This document shows, piece after piece, positions 45,201 to 56,493 of a stretch of DNA of 64,000 nucleotides (positions within the stretch are counted from its first letter, which is position 1; each line of letters begins with the position of its first letter). The stretch spans positions 3,224,001 through 3,288,000 of the forward strand of contig NC_079242.1 of NCBI RefSeq assembly GCF_028009165.1. Reading direction: 5' to 3'. Made by a program: the position numbers and the translations under genes. The notes below the pieces were generated by a model, which worked only from the letters and a program-made list of their open reading frames with translations, was not told where the DNA came from and did no database searches. The DNA comes from Akanthomyces muscarius (lineage: Eukaryota; Ascomycota; Sordariomycetes; Hypocreales; Cordycipitaceae).

Positions 45201-46508
45201 AACAACTCAAAAAACACCACGGTGAGCTGTAGATGGCGTAGCGTAGCGTTATGGTGTGCTCGGGGTGGTGCTTGACGGCGTTAGGGGCTAGCGTTGGGCT
45301 AGAGTCGCAGATTCATCAGCACGGCACGACAAAACACCAAGTGTGCGAGAATGCACGATGGGGCGAGCGTTGGCGTTGTTGCAATTCAGTGAACAATTCG
45401 TCATTGTGCTTTACAGAGGCAGAGTATCAGTGTATTCCCGATAGACTCCAGCCGAGTAGAGATGAAGGAAGGTATTGGGAAAAAGGGAGACATGACAAGC
45501 TCGCCGTCGTCTCCGAGCAGAGTCCGAGAGGAGAGAGCAGCTGCAGCGTTGTGCACCCTGTAACGGGTGCCTGTAGTTGCCAGGTGCCAGGGCGTTTGCA
45601 GTCGGTCCCGGGCACGGGTGCGTACCAGACAGCGTGAGGGTACTTGGCAGTGGGCGCAGTGTCTCAGCCACGCACGCCGTACCGCAACCGGGGCGAGTGA
45701 CAAGGCCAGCACGCCAGATGCTGCTGGGTAATCAAGCCACGACAAAGTCCGAGCCAAGAGCGAGAGCGAGAGTGTACAAGACACCTCAGCGATTTAAAAA
45801 AGGAAAAAAGAAAAAAAAAAGAAAACTCTCGGGCCCGACATGGGCTAGCGCCATTCCGCGCTCGCAGCAGTCTGTCAGCGGCCCGCCGGGGATTGTTAAT
45901 GTCCACGGCCTTGTCATCAACTCAGTACCAGTCAGCCCCACTGGCACTGGCGCTCAGTGGGTGATGAGTCTTGTGGCCGGTGGACTCGCACACTCGTTAT
46001 GCTCGGGTCCGCGTATGCCAAACTCCGCCCAACGCCGCGGGCTGTGTAATCCCCTGCAAGGTTTCGCTCTGCTCTCGCTGCCCGGGCCTTGGCTTGTCCC
46101 CGGCGCGACGACGGACGGACGACTCTGCAAGATCCAAGACGAGATTAAAAGAATCCCGATGCCCACACCATCCTCACATCCTTCCCTTTGCATCCCAATC
46201 CAGACAACAGACACAAACAGCCTCACCAACAAACCAAAGCATTCCACTGCCATTGCATCAGACTTGCATAAACGCTTTCAATCAATCACACAACGAGCAC
46301 ATCATTCATACGTCTACCACCGCAACGGCACACACACCTATATCCCTGCCTAAACCCACAACGGTACCCGCAACCGGGACCTGACTCACAAGGAAGAAAA
46401 AAAAAAAACAGACACCACCACGCCCATCAAGGGAACAAAGGAAAAAAAAATATATACTACAAGCAGCCCATATATACTGTTTCGTATTTCCTCTCTTCTT
46501 CTCTCACC

Positions 46509-47276
46509 ATGTCTACCGCCGCAACTCTTCGACCAACCCCCATCCACAGCAAGCCCGTCGCTGCTACCACTACCACCAACACCACACATACTCGCCACGC
46601 CTTTGCTGCTCCCTCGCGCAAAAGCATGTCCGTCACCCAGACCTACTACCTGGCGCACAAGGCCCGCGCCAAGCTGTCGCGCGAAGCCGCCCAGCCCGAC
46701 CACGACCTGCGCCTGCTCGTCGGCCACGCCAACCTGCTCGACTCGCTGATGGTCGAGCTCGCCGAGGCCGAGCGCGAGCAGGAGCGCTGGTTCAACCAGT
46801 CCGTCCGCAACACCTCGTCCGCAAAGGCTTCCGAGAAGCGCCACATCCAGTGGGCCGACCGCATCGTCGAGGAGGCCGTCGAGGACGACGAGTACGAGGA
46901 GTCGTCCGACTCGGACTCGGATTCTGACTTTGACTACGAGGAGGAGGATGCCAGGATGACGACGACGACGACGATGCCCACCGTCACCGTCGCGCAGGTC
47001 GAGGAGGAGGACGAGGATCTCGAGGAGGACTATGCTCAGCTCGAGCTCGTCCGCACCCCCTCGCACAGCAACTCGCCGCCCGAGCTGCTCCTCGACCACC
47101 ACGACTCGGACTCGTCCGACGACGAGTCCATGCCGCCCTCGCCGGCCGAGGCCTCGCTGCCCCTGCCCGCCGACAGCAAGCAGCACACTGCCAAGGAGCA
47201 ACAAGTGTACGGAGAAGAAGAGTACTACAGCCGCCGCAACGCAGCTGGCCTGGTATCCGCCATCATGGTCTACTAA
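46509..47276 (+). CDS. acidic low-complexity fungal protein of unknown function
   Basis: Single exon, 255 aa, strong G/C third-position bias, so clearly coding. The N-terminus is Thr/Ala-rich. Residues ~38-110 form the likely folded part (QTYYLAHKARAKLSREA, then LRLLVGHANLLDSLMVELAE and EREQERWFNQSV), probably helical. Then come a dense Asp/Glu/Ser block (SSDSDSDSDFDYEEED), a second acidic block, and a tidy C-terminal motif YYSRRNAAGLVSAIMVY that looks conserved. No enzyme motif, membrane segment or signal peptide. The very long flanking non-coding regions suggest complex regulation. I do not recognise the family. Confidence 0.75.
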   Translation: MSTAATLRPTPIHSKPVAATTTTNTTHTRHAFAAPSRKSMSVTQTYYLAHKARAKLSREAAQPDHDLRLLVGHANLLDSLMVELAEAEREQERWFNQSVRNTSSAKASEKRHIQWADRIVEEAVEDDEYEESSDSDSDSDFDYEEEDARMTTTTTMPTVTVAQVEEEDEDLEEDYAQLELVRTPSHSNSPPELLLDHHDSDSSDDESMPPSPAEASLPLPADSKQHTAKEQQVYGEEEYYSRRNAAGLVSAIMVY

Positions 47277-50200
47277 GCGCCATCCACAACAAACCTACTC
47301 TTTCTTCTTCTTAGCGACTCAGCGAAACTTGTTTCAGCATCTCTTTGGGCATTTACACGGCGTTGGCACAAAACTCATTTTCGAATACCATTTTCTGGCG
47401 TTTTTTGTTTTCTTCATCATTTTACAATTGGGATATATATATAAAGGGATACAACCACCACTCTACAGGACAAGCAAGCTGGCGATCCGCTCCCCCCTCG
47501 AGGCGGTAAGAGTGGCGCCACTGCAAACAGCACGAGCAGAGAGCTCGGGATTTCACAAGAAAAGATGTATAGAAAACCAATCATTTAGATTACCAAAAAC
47601 ATGTTAAATTTTTTTTTATTACAAAAAACTTGATCTCTTCAATTGCCTTGTGACTGCGAATTAGAGAGCTGGGATTCTACAGGAAAAAAAGTGTAGAAAG
47701 CCAATCATTTAGATTAACAAAAACATGTTGGAATTTTTATTACAAAAAACTTGATCTCTTTAGTTGCCTTGTGACTACGAATTAGAATAAACAAAGTCGG
47801 GCTCATAATTCGGTAAACCTGTCCCTACGGCCGCGTGAGTCAAAAAGGGCTCCGACACTCGTACGGCTCTCAGACCGCTCCGGCTCGGCGAGGCGGCACA
47901 CCACCACCATTTACTCCCACCTCCAAGCCACGTACGCCCTGCATGCAGACTGGCCGTCCATGATTCATCCTGATGCGCACAGCAACATGCGGCCTTGTCA
48001 TCTCTTCACCCACTTCCTGTCGACTCCCTTTTTTCTCTCTCTCATAATTGCTCATTCGCCTCGCCGCCCCCCCCCCCTTCTATTTTCACTCTCCCCTATT
48101 CCTCCTTCTGCACCAGCTACAAGGACAAAAAGTAAAAAAAGAGAAGAGAAGGCCCCGCCTTTCCGGACTCGGTATGAGTATCGGCAGCCCGGACTTTGGC
48201 ATTAAAGTGCGAGTTGAACAAGGCGTCGCCCCGATCCACACTGCCGGCGGTCGATGCCAAATTATAATACCGCAACGGGTCTAGCGTGGTAGTATTTGAT
48301 TTTCGACGGCACATGCTTGGCTGGGTTATGGATTCGTCAGCCGGACGCCGCATTCTTTTCCTCCAATCGCGGCGCTGGATCGCATTCACGCTGTTGCCCG
48401 ATTTCTACTGGTGCAAGTTTTTTTTTTTCTTTTTCTTTTTTTTTTTCCCTTTCTCTTTTTGTCTGCTTTTATCTGATCACATCAGCAACTCGAGTTTGTC
48501 AGCCCGGCAACGCTTCAACCGTGACGCGCCGTTACCGGTGACATGCTTGACATGTACCGCCTGTGAATTGCGTGCATGGCCTCGTGACAATTCTCCAGGC
48601 CGGTCCGTGATTTCTTTAATCTCCCCGTGTCTTATCCTCGAACGAATGTATTCCAGCCCGTAGGAAATTTATTTTTTCTTTCCGTTTGCCGATTTTAAGA
48701 TTTGAAATGTCATGCGGACTCCCTTTTTTTTTTTCTCCTGCTCTCAACTGGGGCTGCTCCCTGTCATGATCCCGGTACAAAAAATACCAATTTAGAGCCG
48801 CGGAGTTTTGCGGGCGGGTCCCCACGCAATTGGTACACGACACCTTTTTGAGTTGAGTTTTTGTCTCGACCTTCTGGTGGAATGCGACTGGGACCCTGGG
48901 CTGCGTTTGCCGTTGCCTCATTTTGGCTTTCTTATTAACGAAATTCTACCCTCGTAGCATCGCGCCGGTTGACACTAGGCATCGCCGGGAGATTGGGTGC
49001 AATATCGTCCAGTAAAGCGACTCCTTTTCGCACCGCATCAGGTTTACATCATGTCTTCTTCATCGAATATTACAAGTCCTGGAATAATAACAAAAGTCAG
49101 GCAGCCATTCTCGGGCCATGTGAACCAGGGGACAGAGGAGCCCTATCTTGCTAGGCAGCATTTCATGGATCTACTGCGTACAAGTAGATGCCTTGAAGGC
49201 AGCAGCATTTTAGACTTTGGCCTGTGATTTTTGAAACATTCCCTGCGGCCAGCCCAATCGGCTCATCTCAGACGAATCTCAACAAAATACCCCCCCTCCC
49301 CTTTATCACCCCCCGGCTCCTTTCACATGCAACAAAACAAAACAACAAAAAGCACAATTGAAGCGATCCTTTTTAGCTTCTGGCTTTGGATGTTTCTGCG
49401 CGCATCCAACGTGTTCCATCCTGTCTCAACATTAACCCATCTGCCGTTGCGGCAGCGGTGTAGTTTGTGCCAATTCTGTCGCTCCGTTGGCGGACGGCGT
49501 AGGGCCGCGTACCCGCTGGCAGGCACCGGTACCTGCACCCGGCGCCGGCACGGGAGGACGGCCGCGCAGCCCAATTAATTAATTCGACACCACTACTTGG
49601 GTTACTGGTAAGGATTAAATGTGGCAGCAGGCAGACACACTTCAGTCTCTACGAGTTGACTCTATGAGTTGATTGGTCTCGCTTTCGTCCCTCTCCCGTC
49701 TGATGAGCTGTCCTCTTCCCTCCCTCGGGCTCCGTACATGAAACGTTCTCAGCTGTGACGCGTACAAGCCTCGCATTCGTACGTGTGCCTTGCTTGGCTG
49801 CTTGGCTGGCCGCTGGGGCCCAAGTCCCTGGAGACGTCAGACACAGCCACCACCCCCAAGCCCGTAGCCAAGTCAACCGCCGTAAATCAACCTTGGTTTA
49901 GTTTCTGCGTGTGCCTGGCGATGATGAATTCTAGGACACGTTCGCCTGCCGCAGGCACGGGCAAAATGGCGAGCATCTCCTTCCGGCTCCTTATCCGCCG
50001 CCCCTTACGTATCATTAACCACGGCAACTCGGGTAGCCTTTAGGAAACTCTCTTCTGCTTCTATCTCGGGCTTGCCTATCAACAGATCCCGGTGACTACG
50101 GAGAGATGCGTATCAAAAATAGATATCAGCAGTGAGACACAGCACGCGTGTTTCGCCAACCAGTTCATCGGATAACCGGCCGCGGCGGCCAATGACGGAC

Positions 50201-51210
50201 CTTCACGGTCACGCCAGACCAAGCAACGAGCTGATGATGCGTCCAGCACTTGAGTGATGTGCTTCTGCTCCCAGACACGCAGGCACATGCCTCCGCTCAA
50301 CTATTCAGCCAGGGCCCCGTATCATATCTGCATCATAGCCGTCCGATGAGAAGTAGGGTCTTTACCGCCCCCTCCCAGCGCAAGAATAGCACAGGCACAG
50401 CGTCGATGTAGTCCCGCTCGAGCCCGATGCAAGGCCTATTCCGCGCTCTCATCCATCCGCGACGCACTCATTGATGTAATCCAAGAAAATCATCGATAAA
50501 GCTTGATTGCATGATATCATCTTGACATGGCCTCGCCACTGGCCGGTGTTGCACATCGATGTAAAACGCAACCCCACTATTCCCGAGATCGCTCGCTCCT
50601 CGACGCCAGAGGCAATGATACAGCCCAGTGTGTGCTTTTTTTTGGTTTCTTCGCCTTGCCGACAGGCTCGATACCAAGTCCGATTCCTGCTAGAGCAGGG
50701 GCGAGGCAGCGTTCTACGGCGATAAAGTAGCTGGCACTGTAGAGTGAATTGGCCGATTGGGACCGTCATAGACTGTCAATACTTTGTGTGTGATCTGGCC
50801 ACCAACTGGAGCGAACCTTATCGCCGCTAATCAGTATCCGCCAGCGACCTCCAGCGCCCGCTCTGACCAATTCAAGCTCTGACAATATAGGCCAAAATTG
50901 AATGTGTACTAAATCTGACGGAATACCCGATTTCCTCGGACTCGGGAAACTCGAGCTTGACGGCCGCGGAGGAGAGGCGTGCGGAGGTTCCGCGTGGGCG
51001 GACTTGCGCAAATAAGCAGCGCCGTTGCCGTCGCCTAAATCCGCAGGCCACCAAGCTTCTGGAAGCTCCGCTAAGAAAAACCTTACCACTCAAGTTGCAA
51101 GCTCCGATGGACTAAGCAGGTAGAGCTTATTGACGTGACCAACACCAACCACTCCGCTTTCTCCGCACCCGCGCGGCATCGAATTGACCGGCTCAGCAAT
51201 CTCATCGGCC
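47277..51210. other. 3.9-kb gene-poor region
   Basis: It begins with the 3' UTR of the acidic-protein gene and a tandem duplication (listed). The remainder has T-rich and C-rich tracts (48062-48075, 48419-48450), many short frames and no recognisable domains. Confidence 0.45.
47538..47785. repeat. tandem direct duplication, two units of ~125 bp
   Basis: Unit 1 at 47538-47662 and unit 2 at 47663-47785 both run from AGAGAGCT to CGAATTAGA. They share AACCAATCATTTAGATTA, AAAAACATGTT, ATTACAAAAAACTTGATCTCTT and TTGCCTTGTGACT.CGAATTAGA. Differences are mostly transitions and small indels, including GCG versus ACG near the end. They lie 260 bp after the stop codon of the acidic-protein gene, so probably in or just after its 3' UTR. 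Confidence 0.9.
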
Positions 51211-52443
51211 ATGCAACCGCTCTCGCGCCGCGTGCTGTCTCTGCAGCAGCGCCCTGCCTCGATGGTGGGCGTCTGCCGGTCCTGTCGCCGACGGCTCGCC
51301 ACGACGGCCTCATCAGCAGCGCCGCCCAAGCCGCCCGCCTCTGGCCTGGCCGAGCTCTCCTCGCGCCGCGTCCTCGCCGTGGCCGGCGCCGATGCCACCA
51401 AGTTCCTGCAAGGCATCGTCACGCAAAACGTCGCCACCGTCGGCGGACACGGACGCAACCAACAGACGACGACGCCGGCCTCGCCCCGGACAGAGGGCTT
51501 CTACGCCGGCTTCCTCAACGCCACGGGCCGCGTCATGCACGACACCTTCATCTACCCGTTCCGCAGCGGCGCCGGCGGCCTGGCCGCTCTCGAATCCGGC
51601 GACGGCTTCCTCGTCGAGGCCGACGCCGCGCAGGCGACCCGTCTCGAAAAGTACATTAAGCGCTACAAGCTGCGCGCCAAGGTCAGCGTGCGCAGCCTGG
51701 CGCCGGACGAGGTGTCTGTCTGGCAGGCCTGGGATGATGCCGCTGCTGCTGCCGACGGCGCCGCGCTGAGCCTGCCGAGCAGCACCGCCACCATGACGCT
51801 GCGCGACCCCCGCGCCCCGGCCATGGGATACCGCGTGCTGCAGCTCGGCGGCGGCGCGCCGGGCGTCGACGCCGAGCGCGCCGACGAGGACGCCTACACG
51901 ATCCGGCGCTACCTGCAGGGCGTGCCCGAGGGCCAGGACGAGCTGCTGCGCGAGCACGCGCTGCCGCTCGAGAGCAACATGGAGCACATGCGCGGCATCG
52001 ACTTCCACAAGGGCTGCTACGTCGGCCAAGAGCTGACCATCCGCACCAAGCACCGCGGCGTCGTCCGCAAGCGCGTCCTCCCGTGCGTGCTGTACGACGT
52101 CGACAGGCCGGCGCCTGCCACCCTCGCCTACGACCCCGAGGGCCTGGCATCCTTGTCGGCGGCGGCGGTGCCGGGCGAGACGGGCATCGGCCGCTTCGAG
52201 AAGCGCGGGCGCAGCGCGGGCAAGTGGCTCAAGGGCGTGGGCAACGTCGGCCTCGCGCTGTGCCGGCTGGAGATTATGACGGACGTGGTCCTGCCCGGGG
52301 AGCAGGCGGCGGCGACGTACAATCCCGAAGACGAGTTTGTGCTCGAGTGGGGAGGGCAGGAGGACGTCAAGAGCAGTGTCAAGATCAAGGCATTTGTGCC
52401 CGACTGGCTGCGTGCTGGCATGGAAGAAGGGCTGAAGAAGTAG
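51211..52443 (+). CDS. IBA57: mitochondrial Fe-S cluster assembly factor Iba57
   Basis: Intronless, 410 aa. Start chosen at the first ATG of the frame (51211), giving an Arg/Ser/Gln-rich presequence (MQPLSRRVLSLQQRPASM) suited to mitochondrial import. The folate-binding-like GcvT-related fold shows KFLQGIVTQNV near the N-terminus. The diagnostic Iba57/YgfZ motif KGCYVGQELTIRTKHRG follows in the second half, with the conserved Cys. The C-terminal beta domain ends in VKIKAFVPDWL. Iba57 acts with Isa1/Isa2 in the matrix to mature [4Fe-4S] proteins such as aconitase and lipoyl synthase. Confidence 0.95.
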   Translation: MQPLSRRVLSLQQRPASMVGVCRSCRRRLATTASSAAPPKPPASGLAELSSRRVLAVAGADATKFLQGIVTQNVATVGGHGRNQQTTTPASPRTEGFYAGFLNATGRVMHDTFIYPFRSGAGGLAALESGDGFLVEADAAQATRLEKYIKRYKLRAKVSVRSLAPDEVSVWQAWDDAAAAADGAALSLPSSTATMTLRDPRAPAMGYRVLQLGGGAPGVDAERADEDAYTIRRYLQGVPEGQDELLREHALPLESNMEHMRGIDFHKGCYVGQELTIRTKHRGVVRKRVLPCVLYDVDRPAPATLAYDPEGLASLSAAAVPGETGIGRFEKRGRSAGKWLKGVGNVGLALCRLEIMTDVVLPGEQAAATYNPEDEFVLEWGGQEDVKSSVKIKAFVPDWLRAGMEEGLKK

Positions 52444-52851
52444 ATGAAGCCGTTTGTACATTAGAAAGCACGTTGCAAAACTGTATATTACTGCATATGT
52501 CGACGGAGGCATGACTCATGGAAGATGAATACATTCCCTAGCCCTGAGCGGGTACAATGGCAAGACGATGCAATACTCCTAGGCTATCTTATTCCGCCAT
52601 ATCGCGTTGAACCGGACAGGTGAAACTGTGCTAATGTAAACCCAGCAATACCACAGATGGCCGCGCCAATGGTGGAGAGCGAAAGGAGGGCAATGAGAGA
52701 AAGAGGCTGTGACCTATGAATTGGTATCGTGAATGAGAGAAAAATCAAGAGACAGCAAGCTAAGCAGGAAACACAAAACAAAACAGAAAAGCTAATTTCA
52801 TCGCCCAACGTCCGCAGGTCTTGCTCTCTCACATTGCCATCAAGTGGTGTC
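52444..52851. other. convergent 3' region
   Basis: About 0.4 kb between the convergent ends of the IBA57 and DUF2235 genes; no gene supported. Confidence 0.5.
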
Positions 52852-54783
52852 TTACTTTGCACCCGACATGTCCGTCTCCGTCCCCGAGTCTTGCTCACGA
52901 CCCTGGTTGCCGTTTCCCGCCATCACACTGCCCATCTTTTCGCCCTCTGCAAATACATACACATTCGGCGTGCCGCCCGTCTGGTTCAGCAAGAACCGCT
53001 CATACGGGCCGAGCGGCTCCTCAACGAGCACCCTGGCACCCGTCGGCGCATCCTCGTCCGGGCCGAAATACTCCCACACCCAGCGCTCCCCGCCCGCCTC
53101 CTCGTTGGGCTTGCGCCCCCATCCACCTGCTCCCTCTCCCGCGATGGACTGGGCCACCTGCGCATGGTTAGCCGGGTCCCAGAGCGGATCGCGCGGGACC
53201 GGGTCCGCGTACTGCACGGTCGTGCGGCGCAGCCGCCAGCGGCGGGCGAGCGTCGGCGCCGTCCAGCCGCCCTGGTCGTTGACGGCGAGGCCGCGGCACG
53301 CGAGGCGCACGCGCGCCGAGCTGTGGACGCGCTCGTTGGTGTCGAGCAGGAGGGGCCCCGAACGGTCGTCGCCCGTGACGGGGTCGACGCGCCGGTACTG
53401 GCCCGGCGTGCGGGTCGTGCGCCCCGTGAACCAGTCGACGACGCTCGGCGGCTTCAGGATGGCGCCCATGGCCCACGGCCGGATGGGCGCGTTGGCCTGG
53501 AAGATGGCATCGACGGCCCATTGAGGCGCTGCTTTGCGGGTGCTGCTGCTGGTGGCGGCTTGCTGGGCGGCTTTGGCCTCATACTGGCGGACTTGCTGGG
53601 AAATCATGCGCAGAGCAGATGGAGGGTAGAATTCTACACCGACAGAGGCCATCTGATCCATCATCCCTATGTGGTTTTTGTCAGTATGAGAGAGGCGCGA
53701 ACGCTGGGCTTTGTTCAACTTACACGCCAGTGTGATGTTGGCCATGCCGACGTCTTCGACTCCACCGCCGCAGTTTCCGTGCGTGCCGGGAAACCAAACT
53801 TGGCGCAGGTCGGTCGTCAGTTTATTCTCCGGTCGTCGTTCCCACACGGCTGGTGAGTACGGCGATCTGTTCTCGTCCAGGGCCAAGGCGTGAAACGCGT
53901 GCTCAATACGGTCCGAAAGATCCGTATCATGCCACTTGAACGTATCACTAGGTTAGCTTCATCAGTCCACTAGTAAGTTTTATTTTGGGGGAGACTTATT
54001 CGTTGTTGGTGGCTCGAATCCCCAGCGCGTCCAGCCATCCGATTTTAGGGATGCCCAGACTGCCCACGGTATCCCAGACACCAATGGCCTTGACCTTGAT
54101 GAGCTCGCCGCTCGCCTGGGTGACGCGTGTGAGGCCCATCTTCTCGAGCCTCTGGCGGTAGATATTGGCCGCGCCGGCGCCTTTGGGCTTGTCCGGGAAG
54201 GGCATCTCCGGAAACGCATCCTCGTAGCCGTCGTCCTTCCAGTGCTGCATGTCCTTGAAGACGGGCACAAACGAGTCCATGCCCTCGCGGGTGAGCAGGC
54301 CCAGCTTGCCTATCATGCCGGCGACGGATCGTACGGTAAAGGCACCGCGCGACCAGCCGACAAGGATAATCTCGTCGCCGTCCGCGTAGTTGGCGCACAG
54401 AAAGGCATACGCTTCGCGGACACGCTTGCACCAGGGTACGAGTAGACGTTAGCAACATAGTTCTCCGAGAACGGAAATTGGCAGACATTACATACCTGTG
54501 TTAATCCTAGCCCGAAAGCACCTCCAGTCAGTGTGTCGACAGTGTTGCTGCCGGTGCCCACACCCGACTCGTAGTTGATGATCTGCAGGGTGCCGTCGCT
54601 GCATCGGCGCTTGAAGCAGCGCGAGATGCGCGTCACATTGGAAGCCACTTGCAGCGTGGCTTTGTTCTTTCGCGTGGCCTTGTTGAACCCATCATCGCTG
54701 TCAAACCAGGTGCCGTCGCAGCATAGGATAATTCGCTTCTTGGCGCCCTTGTCAGGCGTTGGTTGTTCCGTCGTAGGTGTCAT
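52852..54783 (-). CDS. DUF2235 alpha/beta-hydrolase (putative phospholipase-like)
   Basis: Model complement(join(52852..53666,53724..53941,54000..54424,54496..54783)), 581 aa. The N-terminus KRIILCCDGTWFDSDD is the DUF2235 opening motif and LVGWSRGAFTVRS holds the GxSxG nucleophile elbow. GVWDTVGSLGIP and AFHALALDENRSPYSPAVWE are further family signatures, and GNCGGG plus LAWMMDQM follow. Introns 1 (71 bp) and 3 (57 bp) are GT-AG. Intron 2 (58 bp) has no GT: ATAAGT...CTAAC...AC is the only placement I found that keeps frame and gives NNEFKWHDTDLS, the expected sequence. The fold is shared with bacterial T6SS Tle1 lipases. Fungal members are uncharacterised. Confidence 0.88.
53942..53999 (-). 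other. putative U2-type AT-AC intron
   Basis: Read on the minus strand, the exon ends AACAACGA, the intron starts ATAAGT, contains GCTAACC 18 nt from its end, and finishes GATAC before GTTCAAG. Length 58 nt matches the neighbouring introns. ATAAGT differs from the canonical GTAAGT only at position 1. Splicing to the nearer CTAG would leave only a few nucleotides after the branch A and give NNDDTFKW instead of NNEFKW. Confidence 0.6.
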
Positions 54784-56493
54784 GATGTAGGGTGATGTGA
54801 AACGAAGAGAGAGCGAAGATGCCAGTTCCGTGGGAACAAGGGCGTTGATCTAAGAGAGACTCGACTAGTGAAGTTTATAGAACGAAGATTTCTTTCAATG
54901 TAATCATAGAAGCAGCACCAGCGTAAAAAGTTAAACCACGAGATGACCGGTGTGGGCACCTCACGCTTTCACGGTCGGAACTTATATATACTCGTCTCGG
55001 GTACTATGCTATTACCACGCTAAAAATACAACAGTCACCAGATCCATACACGTATCATTTCTACTTCCGAAAGCAATTAGCTTCGAAAAAAGGTGCCCTG
55101 ACAGGAACTGACCGTTGCAGTGGAACTGGCGCCCGCCCAATGAGCTCAAGGCGCACCGACACGGTGCCGCCCGATAAGCTTGACGATCTCGCCCCCAAGA
55201 GGGCCAAGAGGGCGCCCGAAATTGTGCGTGGGTGAAAAGCCTTGTGGGCGCTGTCAGGGGTATTGTGTGATGCATGAGACTTCTGCAGCCTTGTTCGGCG
55301 AAGCAAACGTCAGAAAGATGAGTTTCCCTCTTGCCCCAGTTTACAAGGTTCCAGATGATCTCGGTTGGTGCCTTGACCCGTCCATTCAGTAACAATCTCT
55401 GATACCCTCTAACTTTCTATGGTATCGATAGAAAGAAAAAGAGTTCGTGTCTTCATACTATGCTGCATCATGAGATTCTTTTTAGGGTTACCTTGGTCGG
55501 GGCTGCCTGACAGGACTTGGCAGCGGCATCAGAACTGCGCCTTGCTTACCATTGCGGCGGCGCAGGGAGCCAGCCCGCTGGTGAATGTGGAAACTGTACT
55601 CTTTACAGGGGCGCTTTGATGACTCAATTGATCACAGCACATGATGTGTTTGAGGAAGGGTTGGAGTACAACTATGCGACACTTGCTGTCTAATTACGGT
55701 TGGTCCGAATCATGTTGCCGTGGCGGGCATGCGCACCACGGGCGGACCAGCCAGGCGCATGACGCATCGGCGATGCTCCCGCCCGCGCGCCGCAGTGGTT
55801 CTAATAATATATTGAGTTTTGAGCTGAGCCAGCGGCCGACTTGACCCTTGCAGAAGCTTCATTAAACTCTCCAAAGTATGCGAGACGCCTTGTCCACCGC
55901 GACCTGATGATGGCTCAGCTGCCAAGCATGGGCACATCGTTCTGGTCAGCCTCGCAGCGGCCTCTAAACTTGCTGCCGAAAACAGACGTCGTTTAATCGA
56001 AAGGCTGAGATGGCGCCTCCGTGCTTACAGTGGCGCTGGCCGTTTGGCTACGGCTATGCAGTCAGCCCGGCTGCGACTATGCCACTTTTGTGCGGGCTGC
56101 TCAAGAGGAATGCTTCCGCTGTTTTGTACATCGCAAGGCTGAGAAGAAGCTGCATTGTCTTAGTTCGACGCCGACTTGAGACCAGGTAGCCGCGTGCGAG
56201 AGACGTTGGAGTGGGCAGGATGGCACCAGACAACCAAAGCCTCGCTTCCGCAAAAAGTAAGGAGCCCAGGACTCTCCGCAAATGAACGCCCAAGATCGTA
56301 GGAATGATGAATCTTCGAGGTCAAGACAATGAAAGGCTCGGAGTAAATATACAGCGGCCCCTCAATGCCTTTACACAATGCGGGCTTATTACTAGCCCAC
56401 TAGGCTACGGCGGGGTAATATAAAAAGCGACACGAAGTCGGCATGACATTGCTCTTTGCGCATCTCGAATTCGAAATAAAGAAATTCTTCAAA
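54784..56493. other. intergenic promoter region, divergent genes
   Basis: 1.7 kb between the start of the DUF2235 gene (-) and the M1 aminopeptidase gene (+). Short frames only, without domains. Confidence 0.45.

Larger units (their letters stand above)
40679..46508. other. 5.8-kb gene-poor region with decayed reading frames
   Basis: No well-supported gene. 41047-42228 holds several small frames that look like relics (listed). 42500-46140 mixes GC-rich and purine/pyrimidine-biased stretches (A-runs near 44180 and 45800, a G-run at 45178-45186). 46140-46508 is CA-rich leader-like sequence before the acidic-protein gene, probably its 5' UTR and promoter. Confidence 0.4.
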
